Below are positions 36,282 to 49,500 of a DNA stretch of 64,000 bases, piece by piece. This DNA is from Osmia lignaria lignaria. Its lineage: Eukaryota > Arthropoda > Insecta > Hymenoptera > Megachilidae. The position numbers were made by a program, and so were the translations under genes. The stretch lies in the NCBI RefSeq assembly GCF_051020975.1, contig NW_027478169.1, positions 868,001-932,000 of the forward strand. Direction: 5' to 3'. The notes under the pieces are model-generated. The model was not told the DNA's origin, ran no database searches, and saw only the letters and a program-made list of their open reading frames with translations. Each line of letters opens with the position of its first letter. The first letter of the stretch is position 1.

Positions 36282-39176
36282 GATCAGATGCGTAGTTCTC
36301 GAGATATATCAAGATATTTAAAAGTTCCGAAGCCGCACCAACATAATAGAGATACAGAAACACCGTGGCCCCTTTCTTTGAGATAACTCTGCACTATTGC
36401 GCGCTGCAAATGCCACTTCCAGCTTAGCTGTGCAGAAGAAGAACAACAAGAAGAAGAAATATCTCGAAATATGTCCGTTAGGCCCCTTCCCTTGAGATAA
36501 ATTTGCAAATATCTCGGAAACGAAGGGAGCTATGGCAAAATGTTGAGAGACCATTTTTGTATAGAATTAAGTTTCCTACTATTTATGTTCTATGATATTT
36601 TTTGATCAGATGCGTAGTTCTCGAGATATATCAAGATATTTAAAAGTTCCAAAGCCGCACCAACGTAATAGAGATACAGAAACACCGTGGCCCCTTTCTT
36701 TGAGATAACTCTGCACTATTGCGAGCTGCAAATGCCACTTCCAGCTTCGCTGTGCAGAAGAAGAACAACAAGAAGAAGAAATATGTCGAAGTATGTCCAT
36801 CAGGTCCCTTCCCTTGAGATAAATCTGCAAATATCTCGGAAACGAAGCGAGCTATGGCAAAATGTTAAGAGACTTTATTTGTAGAGAATTAAGTTTCCTA
36901 CTTTTTATGTTCTATGATATTTTTTGATCAGATGCGTAGTTCTCGAGATATATCGAGATATTTAAAAGTTCCGAAGCCGCACCAACATAAGAGAGATACA
37001 GAAACACCGTGGCCCTTTTCTATGAGATAACTCTGCACTATTGCGAGCTGTAAATGCCACTTCCAGCTTAGCTGTGCAGAAGAAGAACAACAAGAAGAAG
37101 AAACATCTCGAAATATGTCCGTCAGGCCCCTTCCCTTGAGATATATCTGCAAATATCTCGGAAACGAAGCGAGCTATGGCAAAATGTTGAGAGACCTTTT
37201 TTGTAGAGAATTAAGTTTCCTACTTTTTATGTTCTATGATATTTTTTGATCAGATGCGTAGTTCTCGAGATATACCAAGATACTTGAAAGTTCCGAAGCC
37301 GCACCAACATAATAGAGATACAGAAACACCGTGGCCCCCTTCTTTGAGATAACTCTGCACTATTGCGAGCTGCAAATGCCACTTCCAGCTTAGCTGTGCA
37401 GAAGAAGAACAACAAGAAGAAGAAATATCTCGAAAAATGTCCGTCAGGCCCCTTCCCTTGAGATAAATCTGCAAATATCTCGGAAACGAAGCGAGCTATG
37501 GCAAAATGTTGAGAGACTTTATTTGTAGAGAATTAAGTTTCCTACTTTTTATGTTCTATGATATTTTTTGATCAGATGCGTAGTTCTCGAGATATATCGA
37601 GATATTTAAAAGTTCCGAAGCCGCACCAACATAAGAGAGATACAGAAACACCGTGTCCCCTTTCTACGAGATAACTCTGCACTATTGCGAGCTGTAAATG
37701 CCACTTCCAGCTTAGCTGTGTAGAAGAAGAACAACAAGAAGAAGGAATATCTCGAAATATGTCCGTCAGGCCCGTTCCTTTGAGCTGAATCTGCAAATAT
37801 CTCGGAAACGAAGCGAGCTATGGCAAAATGTTAAGAGACGTTTTTTGTACAGAATTATGTTTCCTACAATTTATGTTCCATGATATTTTTTGATCAGAAG
37901 CGTAGTTTTCGAGATATATTGAGATATTTAAAAGTTCCGAAGCCGCACCAACATAATAGAGATACAGAAACACCGTGGCCCCTTTCTTTGAGATAACTCT
38001 GCACTAGTGCGAGCCGCAAATGCCACTTCCAGCTTAGCTGTGCAGAAGAAGAAGAACAAGAAGAAATATCTCGAAATATGTCCGTCAGGCCCCTTCCCTT
38101 GAGATAAATCTGCAAATATCTCGGAAACGAAGCGAGCTATGGCAAAATGTTAAGAGACTTTATTTGTAGAGAATTAAGTTTCCTACTTTTTATGTTCTAT
38201 GATATTTTTTGATCAGATGCGTAGTTCTCGAGATATATCAAGATATTTAAAAGTTCCGAAGCCGCACCTACATAATAGAGATACAGAAACACCGTGGCCC
38301 ATTTCTTTGAGATAACTCTGCACTATTGCGAGCTGCAAATGCCACTTCCAGCTTAGCTGTGCAGATGAAGAACAACAAGAAGAAGAAATATCTCGAAATA
38401 TGTCCGTCAGGTACGTTCCTTTGAGCTGAATCTGCAAATATCTCGGAAACGAAGCGAGCTATGGCAAAATGTTAAGAGACCTTTTTTGTAGAGAATTAAG
38501 TTTTCTACTTTTTATGTTCCATGATATTTTTTGATCAGATGCGTAGTTCTCGAGATATATCAAGATATTTAAATGTTCCGAAGCTGCACCAACATAATAG
38601 AGATACAGAAACACCGTGGCCCCTTTCTTTGAGATAACTCTGCACTAGTGCGAGCCGCAAATGCCACTTCCAGCTTAGCTGTGCAGAAGAAGAACAACAA
38701 GAAGAAGAAATATCTCGAAATATGTCCGTTAGGCCCCTTCCCTTGAGATAAATGTGCAAATATCTCGGAAACGAAGGGAGCTATGGCAAAATGTTGGGAG
38801 ACCATTTTTGTAGAGAATTAAGTTTCCTACTATTTATGTTCTATGATATTTTTTGATCAGATGCGTAGTTCTCGAGATATATCAAGATATTTAAAAGTTC
38901 CAAAGCCGCACCAACATTATAGAGATACAGAAACACCGTGGCCCCTTTCTTTGAGATAACTCTGCACTATTGCGAGCTGCAAATGCCACTTCCAGCTTCG
39001 CTGTGCAGAAGAAGAACAACAAGAAGAAGAAATATCTCGAAGTATGTCCATCAGGCCCCTTCCCTTGAGATAAATCTGCAAATATCTCGAAAACGAAGCG
39101 AGGTATGGCAAAATGGTAAGAGACCTTTTTTGTAGAGAATTAAGTTTCCTACTTTTTATGTTCTATGATATTTTTT
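36282..39176. repeat. 7-unit step repeat
   Basis: The unit pair at 36282 (GAAGGGAGC, GACCATTTTTG, CTACTATTTATG) and 36604 (TTCCAAAGCCGC, CTTCGCTGTG, GTCCATCAGG) returns at 38533 and 38855. The 2251-bp spacing is seven units minus the 3-bp deletion at 38041-38070. Between them lie a unit with AACATAAGAGAG and TTTCTATGAG (36926), one with ATACCAAGATACTTG (37248), two GAGCTGAA variants (37570, 38211) and a type B unit (37892). Confidence 0.8.
38041..38070. other. 3-bp deletion in triplet tract (first of four)
   Basis: TGCAGAAGAAGAAGAACAAG then AAGAAATATC is 30 nt where the usual tract has 33. Here one CAA was lost and the triplet order altered. Similar 3-bp losses, of different exact form, are at 39649-39676, 43190-43217 and 48338-48364. 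The 39649 and 43190 tracts are identical copies within the 11-unit HOR, so at least three independent events are implied. Confidence 0.82.
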
Positions 39177-42100
39177 GATCAGATGCGTAGTTCTCGAGAT
39201 ATATCAAGATATTTAAAAGTTCCGAAGCAGCACCTACATAATAGAGATACAGAAACACCGTGGCCCCTTTCTTTGAGATAACTCTGCACTATTGCGAGCT
39301 GCAAATACCACTTCCAGCTTAGCTGTGCAGAAGAAGAACAACAAGAAGAAGAAATATCTCGAAATATGTCCGTCAGGCCCCTTCCCTTGAGATAAATCTG
39401 CAAATATCTCGGAAACGAAGCGAGCTATGACAAAATGTTAAGAGACGTTTTTTGTAGAGAATTATGTTTCCTACAATTTATGTTCTATGATATTTTTTGA
39501 TCAGAAGCGTAGTTTTCGAGATATATCGAGATATTTAAAAGTTCCGAAGCCGCACCAACATAATAGAGATACAGAAACACCGTGGCCCCTTTCTTTGAGA
39601 TAACTCTGCACTAGTGCGAGCCGCAAATGCCACTTCCAGCTTAGCTGTGCAGAAGAAGAACAACAAGAAGAAATATCTCGAAATATGTCCGTCAGGCCCC
39701 TTCCCTTGAGATAAATCTGCAAATATCTCGGAAACGAAGCGAGCTATGGCAAAATGTTAAGAGACCTTTTTTGTAGAGAATTAAGTTTCCTACTTTTTAT
39801 GTTCTATGATATTTTTTGATCAGATGCGTAGTTCTCGAGATATACCAAGATACTTAAAAGTTCCGAAGCCGCACCAACATAATAGAGATACAGAAACACC
39901 GTGGCCCCCTTCTTTGAGATAACTCTGCACTATTGCGAGCTGCAAATGCCACTTCCAGCTTAGCTGTGCAGAAGAAGAACAACAAGAAGAAGCAGTATCT
40001 CGAAATATGTCCGTCAGGCCCCTTCCCTTGAGATAAATCTCCAAATATCTCGGAAACGAAGCGAGCTATGGCAAAATGTTAAGAGACCTTTTTTGTAGAG
40101 AATTAAGTTTCCTACTTTTTATGTTCTATGATATTTTTTGATCAGATGCGTAGTTCTCGAGATATATCAAGATATTTAAAAGTTCCGAAGCCGCACCTAC
40201 ATAATAGAGATACAGAAACACCGTGGCCCCTTTCTTTGAGATAACTCTGCACTATTGCGAGCTGCAAATGCCACTTCCAGCTTAGGTGTGCAGAAGAAGA
40301 ACAACAAGAAGAAGAAATATCTCGAAATATGTCCGTCAGGCCCCTTCCCTTGAGATACATCTGCAAATATCTCGGAAACGAAGCGAGCTATACCAAAATG
40401 TTAAGAGACGTTTTTTGTAGAGAATTATGTTTCCTACAATTTATGTTCTATGATATTTTTTGATCAGAAGCGTAGTTTTCGAGATATATCAAGATATTTA
40501 AAAGTTCCGAAGCCGCACCAACATAATAGAGATACAGAAACACCGTGGCCCCTTTCTTTGAGATAACTCTGCACTATTGCGAGCTGCAAATGCTACTTCC
40601 AGCTTCGCTGTGCAGAAGAAGAACAACAAGAAGAAGAAATATCTGGAAATATGTCCGTTAGGCCCCTTCCCTTGAGATAAATCTGCAAATATCTCGGAAA
40701 TGAAGCGAGCTATGGCAAAATGTTGAGAGACCTTTTTTGTAGAGAATTAAGTTTCCTACTATTTATGTTCTATGATATTTTTTGATCAGATGCGTAGTTC
40801 TCGAGATATATCAAGATATTTAAAAGTTCCGAAGCCGCACCAACATAATAGAGATACAGAAACACCGTGGCCCCTTTCTTTGAGATAACTCTGCACTATT
40901 GCGAGCTGCAAATGCCACTTCCAGCTTCGCTGTGCAGAAGAAGAACAACAAGAAGATGAAATATCTCGAAATATGTCCGTTAGGCCCCTTCCCTTGAGAT
41001 ATATCTGCAAATATCTCGGAAACGAAGCGAGCTATGGCAAAATGTTAAGAGACCTTTTTTGTAGAGAATTATGTTTCCTACAATTTATGTTCTATGATAT
41101 TTTTTGATCAGATGCGTAGATCTCGAGATATATCAAGATATTTAAAAGTTCCGAAGCCGCACCAACATAATAGAGATACAGAAACACCGTGGCCCCTTTC
41201 TTTGAGATAACTCTGCACTATTGCGAGCTGCAAATGCCACTTCCAGCTTAGCTGTGCAGAAGAAGAACAACAAGAAGAAGAAATATCTCGAAATATATCC
41301 GTCAGGCCCCTTCCCTTGAGATAAATCTGCAAATATCTCGGAAACGAAGTGAGCTATGGCAAAATGTTAAGAGACCTTTTTTGTAGAGAATTAAGTTTTC
41401 TACTTTTTATGTTCCATGATATTTTTTGATCAGATGCGTAGTTCTCGAGATATATCAAGATATTTAAAAGTTCCGAAGCTGCACCAACATAATAGAGATA
41501 CAAAAACACCGTGGCCCCTTTCTTTGAGATAACTCTGCACTAGTGCGAGCCGCAAATGCCACTTCCAGCTTAGCTGTGCAAAAGAAGAACAACAAGAAGA
41601 AGAAATATCTGGAAATATGTCCGTTAGGCCCCTTCCCTTGAGATAAATCTGCAAATATCTCGGAAACGAAGCGAGCTATGGCAAAATGTTGAGAGACCTT
41701 TTTTGTAGAGAATTAAGTTTCCTACTATTTATGTTCTATGATATTTTTTGATCAGAAGCGTAGTTTTCGAGATATATCGAGATATTTAAAAGTTCCGAAT
41801 CCGCACCAACATAATAGAGATACAGAAACACCGTGGCCCCTTTCTTTGAGATAACTCTGCACTAGTTCGAGCCGCAAATGCCACTTCCAGCTTAGCTTTG
41901 CAGAAGAAGAACAACAAGAAGAAGCATTATCTCGAAATATGTCCGTCAGGCCTCTTCCCTCGAGATAAATCTGCAAATATCTCGGAAACCAAGCGAGCTA
42001 TGGCAAAATGTTAAGAGACCTTATTTGTAGAGAATTAAGTTTCCTACTTTTTATGTTCTATGATATTTTTTGATCAGATGCGTAGTTCTCGAGATATATC

Positions 42101-42715
42101 CAGATATTTAAAAGTGCCGAAGCCGCACCAACATAGTAGAGATACAGAAACACCGTGGCCGCTTTCTTTGATATAACTCTGCACTAGTGAGAGCCGCAAA
42201 TGCCACTTCCCGCTTAGCTGTGCAGAAGAAGAACAACAAGAAGAAGAAATATCTGGAAATATGTCCGTTAGGCCCCTTCCCTTGAGATAAATCTGCAAAT
42301 ATCTCGGAAATGAAGCGAGCTATGGCAAAATGTTGAGAGACCTTTTTTGTAGAGAATTAAGTTTCCTACTATTTATGTTCTATGATATTTTTTGATCAGA
42401 AGCGTAGTTTTCGAGATATATCGAGATATTTAAAAGTTCCGAAGCCGCACCAACATAATAGAGATACAGAAACACCGTGGCCCCTTTCTTTGAGATAACT
42501 CTGCATAATTGCGAGCTGCAAATGCCACTTCCAGCTTAGCTGTGCAGATGAAGAACAACAAGAAGAAGAAATATCTCGAAATATGTCCGTCAGGCCCCTT
42601 CCCTTGAGATAAATTGGCAAATATCTCGGAAACGAAGCGAGGTATGGCAAAATGGTAAGAGACCTTTTTTGTAGAGAATTAAGTTTCCTACTTTTTATGT
42701 TCTATGATATTTTTT
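39177..42715. repeat. 11-unit higher-order repeat, copy 1 (3539 bp)
   Basis: Markers: GAAGCAGCACCTACAT with AAATACCAC (39177), type B with a shortened triplet tract (39499), ATACCAAGATACTT with AAGCAGTATC (39818), CTTAGGTGTG with CTATACCAAAATG (40140), GCTACTTCC with GGAAATGAAG (40462), AAGATGAAATATC (40784), GTAGATCTCG (41106), GTGCAAAAGAAG (41428), CCGAATCCGC with AAGCATTATC (41750), AAGTGCCGAAG with TGATATAAC (42072) and AAATTGGCAAAT (42394). Most return 3539 bp later. Confidence 0.88.
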
Positions 42716-45610
42716 GATCAGATGCGTAGTTCTCGAGATATATCAAGATATTTAAAAGTTCCGAAGCAGCACCTACATAATAGAGATACAGAAACACCGT
42801 GGCCCCTTTCTTTGAGATAACTCTGCACTATTGCGAGCTGCAAATACCACTTCCAGCTTAGCTGTGCAGAAGAAGAACAACAAGAAGAAGAAATATCTCG
42901 AAATATGTCCGTCAGGCCCCTTCCCTTGAGATAAATCTGCAAATGTCTCGGAAACGAAGCGAGCTATGACAAAATGTTAAGAGACGTTTTTTGTAGAGAA
43001 TTATGTTTCCTACAATTTATGTTCTATGATATTTTTTGATCAGAAGCGTAGTTTTCGAGATATATCGAGATATTTAAAAGTTCCGAAGCCGCACCAACAT
43101 AATAGAGATACAGAAACACCGTGGCCCCTTTCTTTGAGATAACTCTGCACTAGTGCGAGCCGCAAATGCCACTTCCAGCTTAGCTGTGCAGAAGAAGAAC
43201 AACAAGAAGAAATATCTCGAAATATGTCCGTCAGGCCCCTTCCCTTGAGATAAATCTGCAAATATCTCGGAAACGAAGCGAGCTATGGCAAAATGTTAAG
43301 AGACCTTTTTTGTAGAGAATTAAGTTTCCTACTTTTTATGTTCTATGATATTTTTTGATCAGATGCGTAGTTCTCGAGATATACCAAGATACTTAAAAGT
43401 TCCGAAGCCGCACCAACATAATAGAGATACAGAAACACCGTGGCCCCCTTCTTTGAGATAACTCTGCACTATTGCGAGCTGCAAATGCCACTTCCAGCTT
43501 AGCTGTGCAGAAGAAGAACAACAAGAAGAAGCAGTATCTCGAAATATGTCCGTCAGGCCCCTTCCCTTGAGATAAATCTCCAAATATCTCGGAAACGAAG
43601 CGAGCTATGGCAAAATGTTAAGAGACCTCTTTTGTAGAGAATTAAGTTTCCTACTTTTTATGTTCTATGATATTTTTTGATCAGATGCGTAGTTCTCGAG
43701 ATATATCAAGATATTTAAAAGTTCCGAAGCCGCACCTACATAATAGAGATACAGAAACACCGTGGCCCCTTTCTTTGAGATAACTCTGCACTATTGCGAG
43801 CTGCAAATGCCACTTCCAGCTTAGGTGTGCAGAAGAAGAACAACAAGAAGAAGAAATATCTCGAAATATGTCCGTCAGGCCCCTTCCCTTGAGATACATC
43901 TGCAAATATCTCGGAAACGAAGCGAGCTATACCAAAATGTTAAGAGACGTTTTTTGTAGAGAATTATGTTTCCTACAATTTATGTTCTATGATATTTTTT
44001 GATCAGAAGCGTAGTTTTCGAGATATATCAAGATATTTAAAAGTTCCGAAGCCGCACCAACATAATAGAGATACAGAAACACCGTGGCCCCTTTCTTTGA
44101 GATAACTCTGCACTATTGCGAGCTGCAAATGCTACTTCCAGCTTCGCTGTGCAGAAGAAGAACAACAAGAAGAAGAAATATCTGGAAATATGTCCGTTAG
44201 GCCCCTTCCCTTGAGATAAATCTGCAAATATCTCGGAAATGAAGCGAGCTATGGCAAAATGTTGAGAGACCTTTTTTGTAGAGAATTATGTTTCCTACAA
44301 TTTATGTTCTATGATATTTTTTGATCAGATGCGTAGATCTCGAGATATATCAAGATATTTAAAAGTTCCGAAGCCGCACCAACATAATAGAGATACAGAA
44401 ACACCGTGGCCCCTTTCTTTGAGATAACTCTGCACTATTGCGAGCTGCAAATGCCACTTCCAGCTTAGCTGTGCAGAAGAAGAACAACAAGAAGAAGAAA
44501 TATCTCGAAATATATCCGTCAGGCCCCTTCCCTTGAGATAAATCTGCAAATATCTCGGAAACGAAGTGAGCTATGGCAAAATGTTAAGAGACCTTTTTTG
44601 TAGAGAATTAAGTTTTCTACTTTTTATGTTCCATGATATTTTTTGATCAGATGCGTAGTTCTCGAGATATATCAAGATATTTAAAAGTTCCGAAGCTGCA
44701 CCAACATAATAGAGATACAGAAACACCGTGGCCCCTTTCTTTGAGATAACTCTGCACTAGTGCGAGCCGCAAATGCCACTTCCAGCTTAGCTGTGCAAAA
44801 GAAGAACAACAAGAAGAAGAAATATCTGGAAATATGTCCGTTAGGCCCCTTCCCTTGAGATAAATCTGCAAATATCTCGGAAACGAAGCGAGCTATGGCA
44901 AAATGTTGAGAGACCTTTTTTGTAGAGAATTAAGTTTCCTACTATTTATATTCTATGATATTTTTTGATCAGAAGCGTAGTTTTCGAGATATATCGAGAT
45001 ATTTAAAAGTTCCGAATCCGCACCAACATAATAGAGATACAGAAACACCGTGGCCCCTTTCTTTGAGATAACTCTGCACTAGTTCGAGCCGCAAATGCCA
45101 CTTCCAGCTTAGCTTTGCAGAAGAAGAACAACAAGAAGAAGCATTATCTCGAAATATGTCCGTCAGGCCTCTTCCCTCGAGATAAATCTGCAAATATCTC
45201 GGAAACCAAGCGAGCTATGGCAAAATGTTAAGAGACCTTATTTGTAGAGAATTAAGTTTCCTACTTTTTATGTTCTATGATATTTTTTGATCAGATGCGT
45301 AGTTCTCGAGATATATCCAGATATTTAAAAGTGCCGAAGCCGCACCAACATAGTAGAGATACAGAAACACCGTGGCCGCTTTCTTTGATATAACTCTGCA
45401 CTAGTGAGAGCCGCAAATGCCACTTCCAGCTTAGCTGTGCAGAAGAAGAACAACAAGAAGAAGAAATATCTGGAAATATGTCCGTTAGGCCCCTTCCCTT
45501 GAGATAAATCTGCAAATATCTCGGAAATGAAGCGAGCTATGGCAAAATGTTGAGAGACCTTTTTTGTAGAGAATTAAGTTTCCTACTATTTATGTTCTAT
45601 GATATTTTTT
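42716..45610. repeat. 11-unit higher-order repeat, copy 2 (one unit fewer, then different end)
   Basis: The units at 42716, 43038, 43357, 43679 and 44001 match copy 1 at an offset of 3539 bp. From 44323 onward the offset is 3217 bp, so exactly one unit (the counterpart of 40784) has been lost. The junction lies in the tail of the 44001 unit near 44270-44310, where the sequence changes from TTGAGAGACC to AATTATG/ACAATTTATG. The shared 3-bp-shortened triplet tract at 43190-43217 shows the two copies are related by descent. Confidence 0.87.
44001..44322. repeat. hybrid unit at a one-unit loss
   Basis: Matches the unit at 40462 through GGAAATGAAGCG and TTGAGAGACC, then ends with AATTATG and CTACAATTTATG like the tail of the 40784 unit. 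The 40784 counterpart is missing, so the offset to copy 1 falls from 3539 to 3217 bp. Registration is exact. Confidence 0.8.
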
Positions 45611-46576
45611 GATCAGATGCGTAGTTCTCGAGATATATCAAGATATTTAAAAGTTCCGAAGCCGCACCAACATAATAGAGATACAGAAACACCGTGGCCC
45701 CTTTCTTTGAGATAACTCTGCACTATTGCGAGCTGCAAATGCCACTTCCAGCTTCGCTGTGCAGAAGAAGAACAACAAGAAGAAGAAATATCTGGAAATA
45801 TGTCCGTTAGGCCCCTTCCCTTGAGATAAATCTGCAAATATCTCGGAAATGAAGCGAGCTATGGCAAAATGTTGAGAGACCTTTTTTGTAGAGAATTAAG
45901 TTTCCTACTATTTATGTTCTATGATATTTTTTGATCAGATGCGTAGTTCTCGAGATATATCAAGATATTTAAAAGTTCCGAAGCCGCACCAACATAATAG
46001 AGATACAGAAACACCGTGGCCCCTTTCTTTGAGATAACTCTGCACTATTGCGAGCTGCAAATGCCACTTCCAGCTTCGCTGTGCAGAAGAAGAACAACAA
46101 GAAGATGAAATATCTCGAAATATGTCCGTTAGGCCCCTTCCCTTGAGATATATCTGCAAATATCTCGGAAACGAAGCGAGCTATGGCAAAATGTTAAGAG
46201 ACCTTTTGTGTAGAGAATTATGTTTCCTACAATTTATGTTCTATGATATTTTTTGATCAGATGCGTAGATCTCGAGATATATCAAGATATTTAAAAGTTC
46301 CGAAGCCGCACCAACATAATAGAGATACAGAAACACCGTGGCCCCTTTCTTTGAGATAACTCTGCACTATTGCGAGCTGCAAATGCCACTTCCAGCTTAG
46401 CTGTGCAGAAGAAGAACAACAAGAAGAAGAAATATCTCGAAATATATCCGTCAGGCCCCTTCCCTTGAGATAAATCTGCAAATATCTCGGAAACGAAGTG
46501 AGCTATGGCAAAATGATAAGAGACCTTTTTTGTAGAGAATTAAGTTTTCTACTTTTTATGGTCCATGATATTTTTT
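45611..46576. repeat. units returning to the 40784/41106 types
   Basis: The unit at 45933 has AAGATGAAATATC like 40784, and the unit at 46255 has GTAGATCTCG with ATATATCCG like 41106 and 44323. The unit at 45611 combines the 40784-type CTTCGCTG with TCTGGAAATATG. The array thus reuses the unit lost from the preceding HOR copy. Confidence 0.75.
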
Positions 46577-49500
46577 GATCAGATGCGTAGTTCTCGAGAT
46601 ATACCAAGATATTTAAAAGTTCCGAAGCCGCACCAACATAGTAGAGATACAGAAACACCGTGGCCCCTTTCTTTGAGATAACTCTGCACTATTGCGAGCT
46701 GCAGATGCCACTTCCAGCTTAGCTGTGCAGAAGAAGAACAACAAGAAGAAGAAATATCTCGAAATATGTCCGTCAGGCCCCTTCCCTTGAGATAAATCTG
46801 CAAATATCTCGGAAACGAAGCGAGCTATGGCAAAATGTTAAGAGACCTTTTTTGTAGAAAATTAAGTTTCATACTTTTTATGTTGTATGATATTTTTTGA
46901 TCAGATGCGTAGTTCTCGAGATATATCAAGATATTTAAAAATTCCGAAGCCGCACCAACATAATAGAGGTACAGAAACACCGTGGCCCCTTTCTATGAGA
47001 TAACTCTGCACTATTGCGAGCTCTAAATGCCACTTCCAGCTTAGTTGTGCAGAAGAAGAACAACAAGAAGTAGAAATATCTCGAAATATGTCCGTCAGGC
47101 CCCTTCCCTTGAGATAAATCTGCAAATATCTCGGAAACGAAGCGAGCTATGGCAAAATGTTAAGAGACCTTATTTGTAGACAATTAAGTTTCCTACTTTT
47201 TATGTTCTATGATATTTTTTGATCAGATGCGTAGTTCTCGAGATATATCAAGATATTTAAAAGTTCCGAAGCCGCACCAACATAATAGAGATACAGAAAC
47301 ACCGTGGCCCCTTTCTTTGAGATAACTCTGCACTATTGCGAGCTGTAAATGCCACTTCCAGCTTAGCTGTGCAGAAGAAGAACAACAAGAAGAAGAAATA
47401 TCTCGAAATATGTCCGTCAGGCCCCTTCCCTTGAGATAAATCTGCAAATATCTCGGACACGAAGCGAGCTATGGCAAAATGTTAAGAGACCTTATTTGTA
47501 GAGAATTAAGTTTCCTACTTTTTATGTTCTATGATATTTTTTGATCAGATGCGTAGTTCTCGAGATATATCAAGATATTTAAAAGTTCCGAAGCCGCACC
47601 AACATAATAGAGATACAGAAACACCGTGGCCCCTTTCTTTGAGATAACTCTGCACTATTGCGAGCTGTAAATGCCACTTCCAGCTTAGCTGTGCAGAAGA
47701 AGAACAACAAGAAGAAGAAATATCTCGAAATATGTCCGTCAGGCCCGTTCCTTTGAGCTGAATCTGCAAATATCTCGGCAACGAAGCGAGCTATGGCAAA
47801 ATGTTAAGAGACGTTTTTTGTAGAGTATTATGTTTCCTACAATTTATGTTCTATGATAATTTTTGATCAGAAGCGTAGTTTTCGAGATATATCGAGATAT
47901 TTAAAAGTTCCGAAGCCGCACCAACATAATAGAGATACAGAAACACCGTGGCCCCTTTCTTTGAGATAACTCTGCACTATTGCGAGCTGCAAATGCCACT
48001 TCCAGCTTAGCTGTGCAGAAGAAGAACAACAAGAAGAAGAAATATCTCGAAATATGTCCGTCAGGCCCCTTCCCTTGAGATAAATCTGCAAATATCTCGG
48101 AAACGAAGCGAGCTATGGCAAAATGTTAAGAGACCTTTTTTGTAGAGAATTATGTTTCCTACAATTTACGTTCTCTGATATTTTTTGATCGGAAGCGTAG
48201 TTTTCGAGATATATCGAGATATTTAAAAGTTCCGAAGCCGCACCAACATAATAGAGATACAGAAACACCGTGGCCCCTTTCTTTGAGATAACTCTGCACT
48301 ATTGCGACCTGCAAATGCCACTTCCAGCTTAGCTGTGCAGAAGAAGAACAAGAAGAAGAAATATCTCGAAATATGTCCGTCAGGCCCCTTCCCTTGAGAT
48401 AAATCTGCAAATATCTCGGAAACGAAGCGAGCTATGGCAAAATGTTAAGAGACCTTTTTTGTAGAGAATTAAGTTTCCTACTTTTTATGTTCTATGATAT
48501 TTTTTGATCAGATGCGTAGTTCTCGAGATATACCAAGATACTTAAAAGTTCCGAAGCCGCACCAACATAATAGAGATACAGAAACACCGTGGCCCCCTTC
48601 TTTGAGATAACTCTGCACTATTGCGAGCTGCAAATGCCACTTCCAGCTTAGCTGTGCAGAAGAAGAACAACAAGAAGAAGCAGTATCTCGAAATATGTCC
48701 GTCAGGCCCCTTCCCTTGAGATAAATCTCCAAATATCTCGGAAACGAAGCGAGCTATGGCAAAATGTTAAGAGACCTTTTTTGTAGAGAATTAAGTTTCC
48801 TACTTTTTATGTTCTATGATATTTTTTGATCAGATGCGTAGTTCTCGAGATATATCAAGATATTTAAAAGTTCCGAAGCCGCACCTACATAATAGAGATA
48901 CAGAAACACCGTGGCCCCTTTCTTTGAGATAACTCTGCACTATTGCGAGCTGCAAATGCCACTTCCAGCTTAGGTGTGCAGAAGAAGAACAACAAGAAGA
49001 AGAAATATCTCGAAATATGTCCGTCAGGCCCCTTCCCTTGAGATACATCTGCAAATATCTCGGAAACGAAGCGAGCTATACCAAAATGTTAAGAGACGTT
49101 TTTTGTAGAGAATTATGTTTCCTACAATTTACGTTCTATGATATTTTTTGATCAGATGCGTAGTTCTCGAGATATATCAAGATATTTAAAAGTTCCGAAG
49201 CCGCACCAACATAATAGAGATACAGAAACACCGTGGCCCCTTTCTTTGAGATAACTCTGCACTATTGCGAGCTGCAAATGCCACTTCCAGCTTCGCTGTG
49301 CAGAAGAAGAACAACAAGAAGATGAAATATCTCGAAATATGTCCGTTAGGCCCCTTCCCTTGAGATATATCTGTAAATATCTCGGAAACGAAGCGAGCTA
49401 TGGCAAAATGTTAAGAGACCTTTTTTGTAGAGAATTATGTTTCCTACAATTTATGTTCTATGATATTTTTTGATCAGATGCGTAGATCTCGAAATATATC

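Noticed and set aside
36318..36554. Minus-strand 78-codon frame with ATG and a Phe/Leu-rich stretch, copied at 38569-38805
   Set aside because: The Phe/Leu run is the triplet tract read in another frame. The ATG arises from GACCATTTTTG in one unit type, and the second copy follows the 7-unit duplication.
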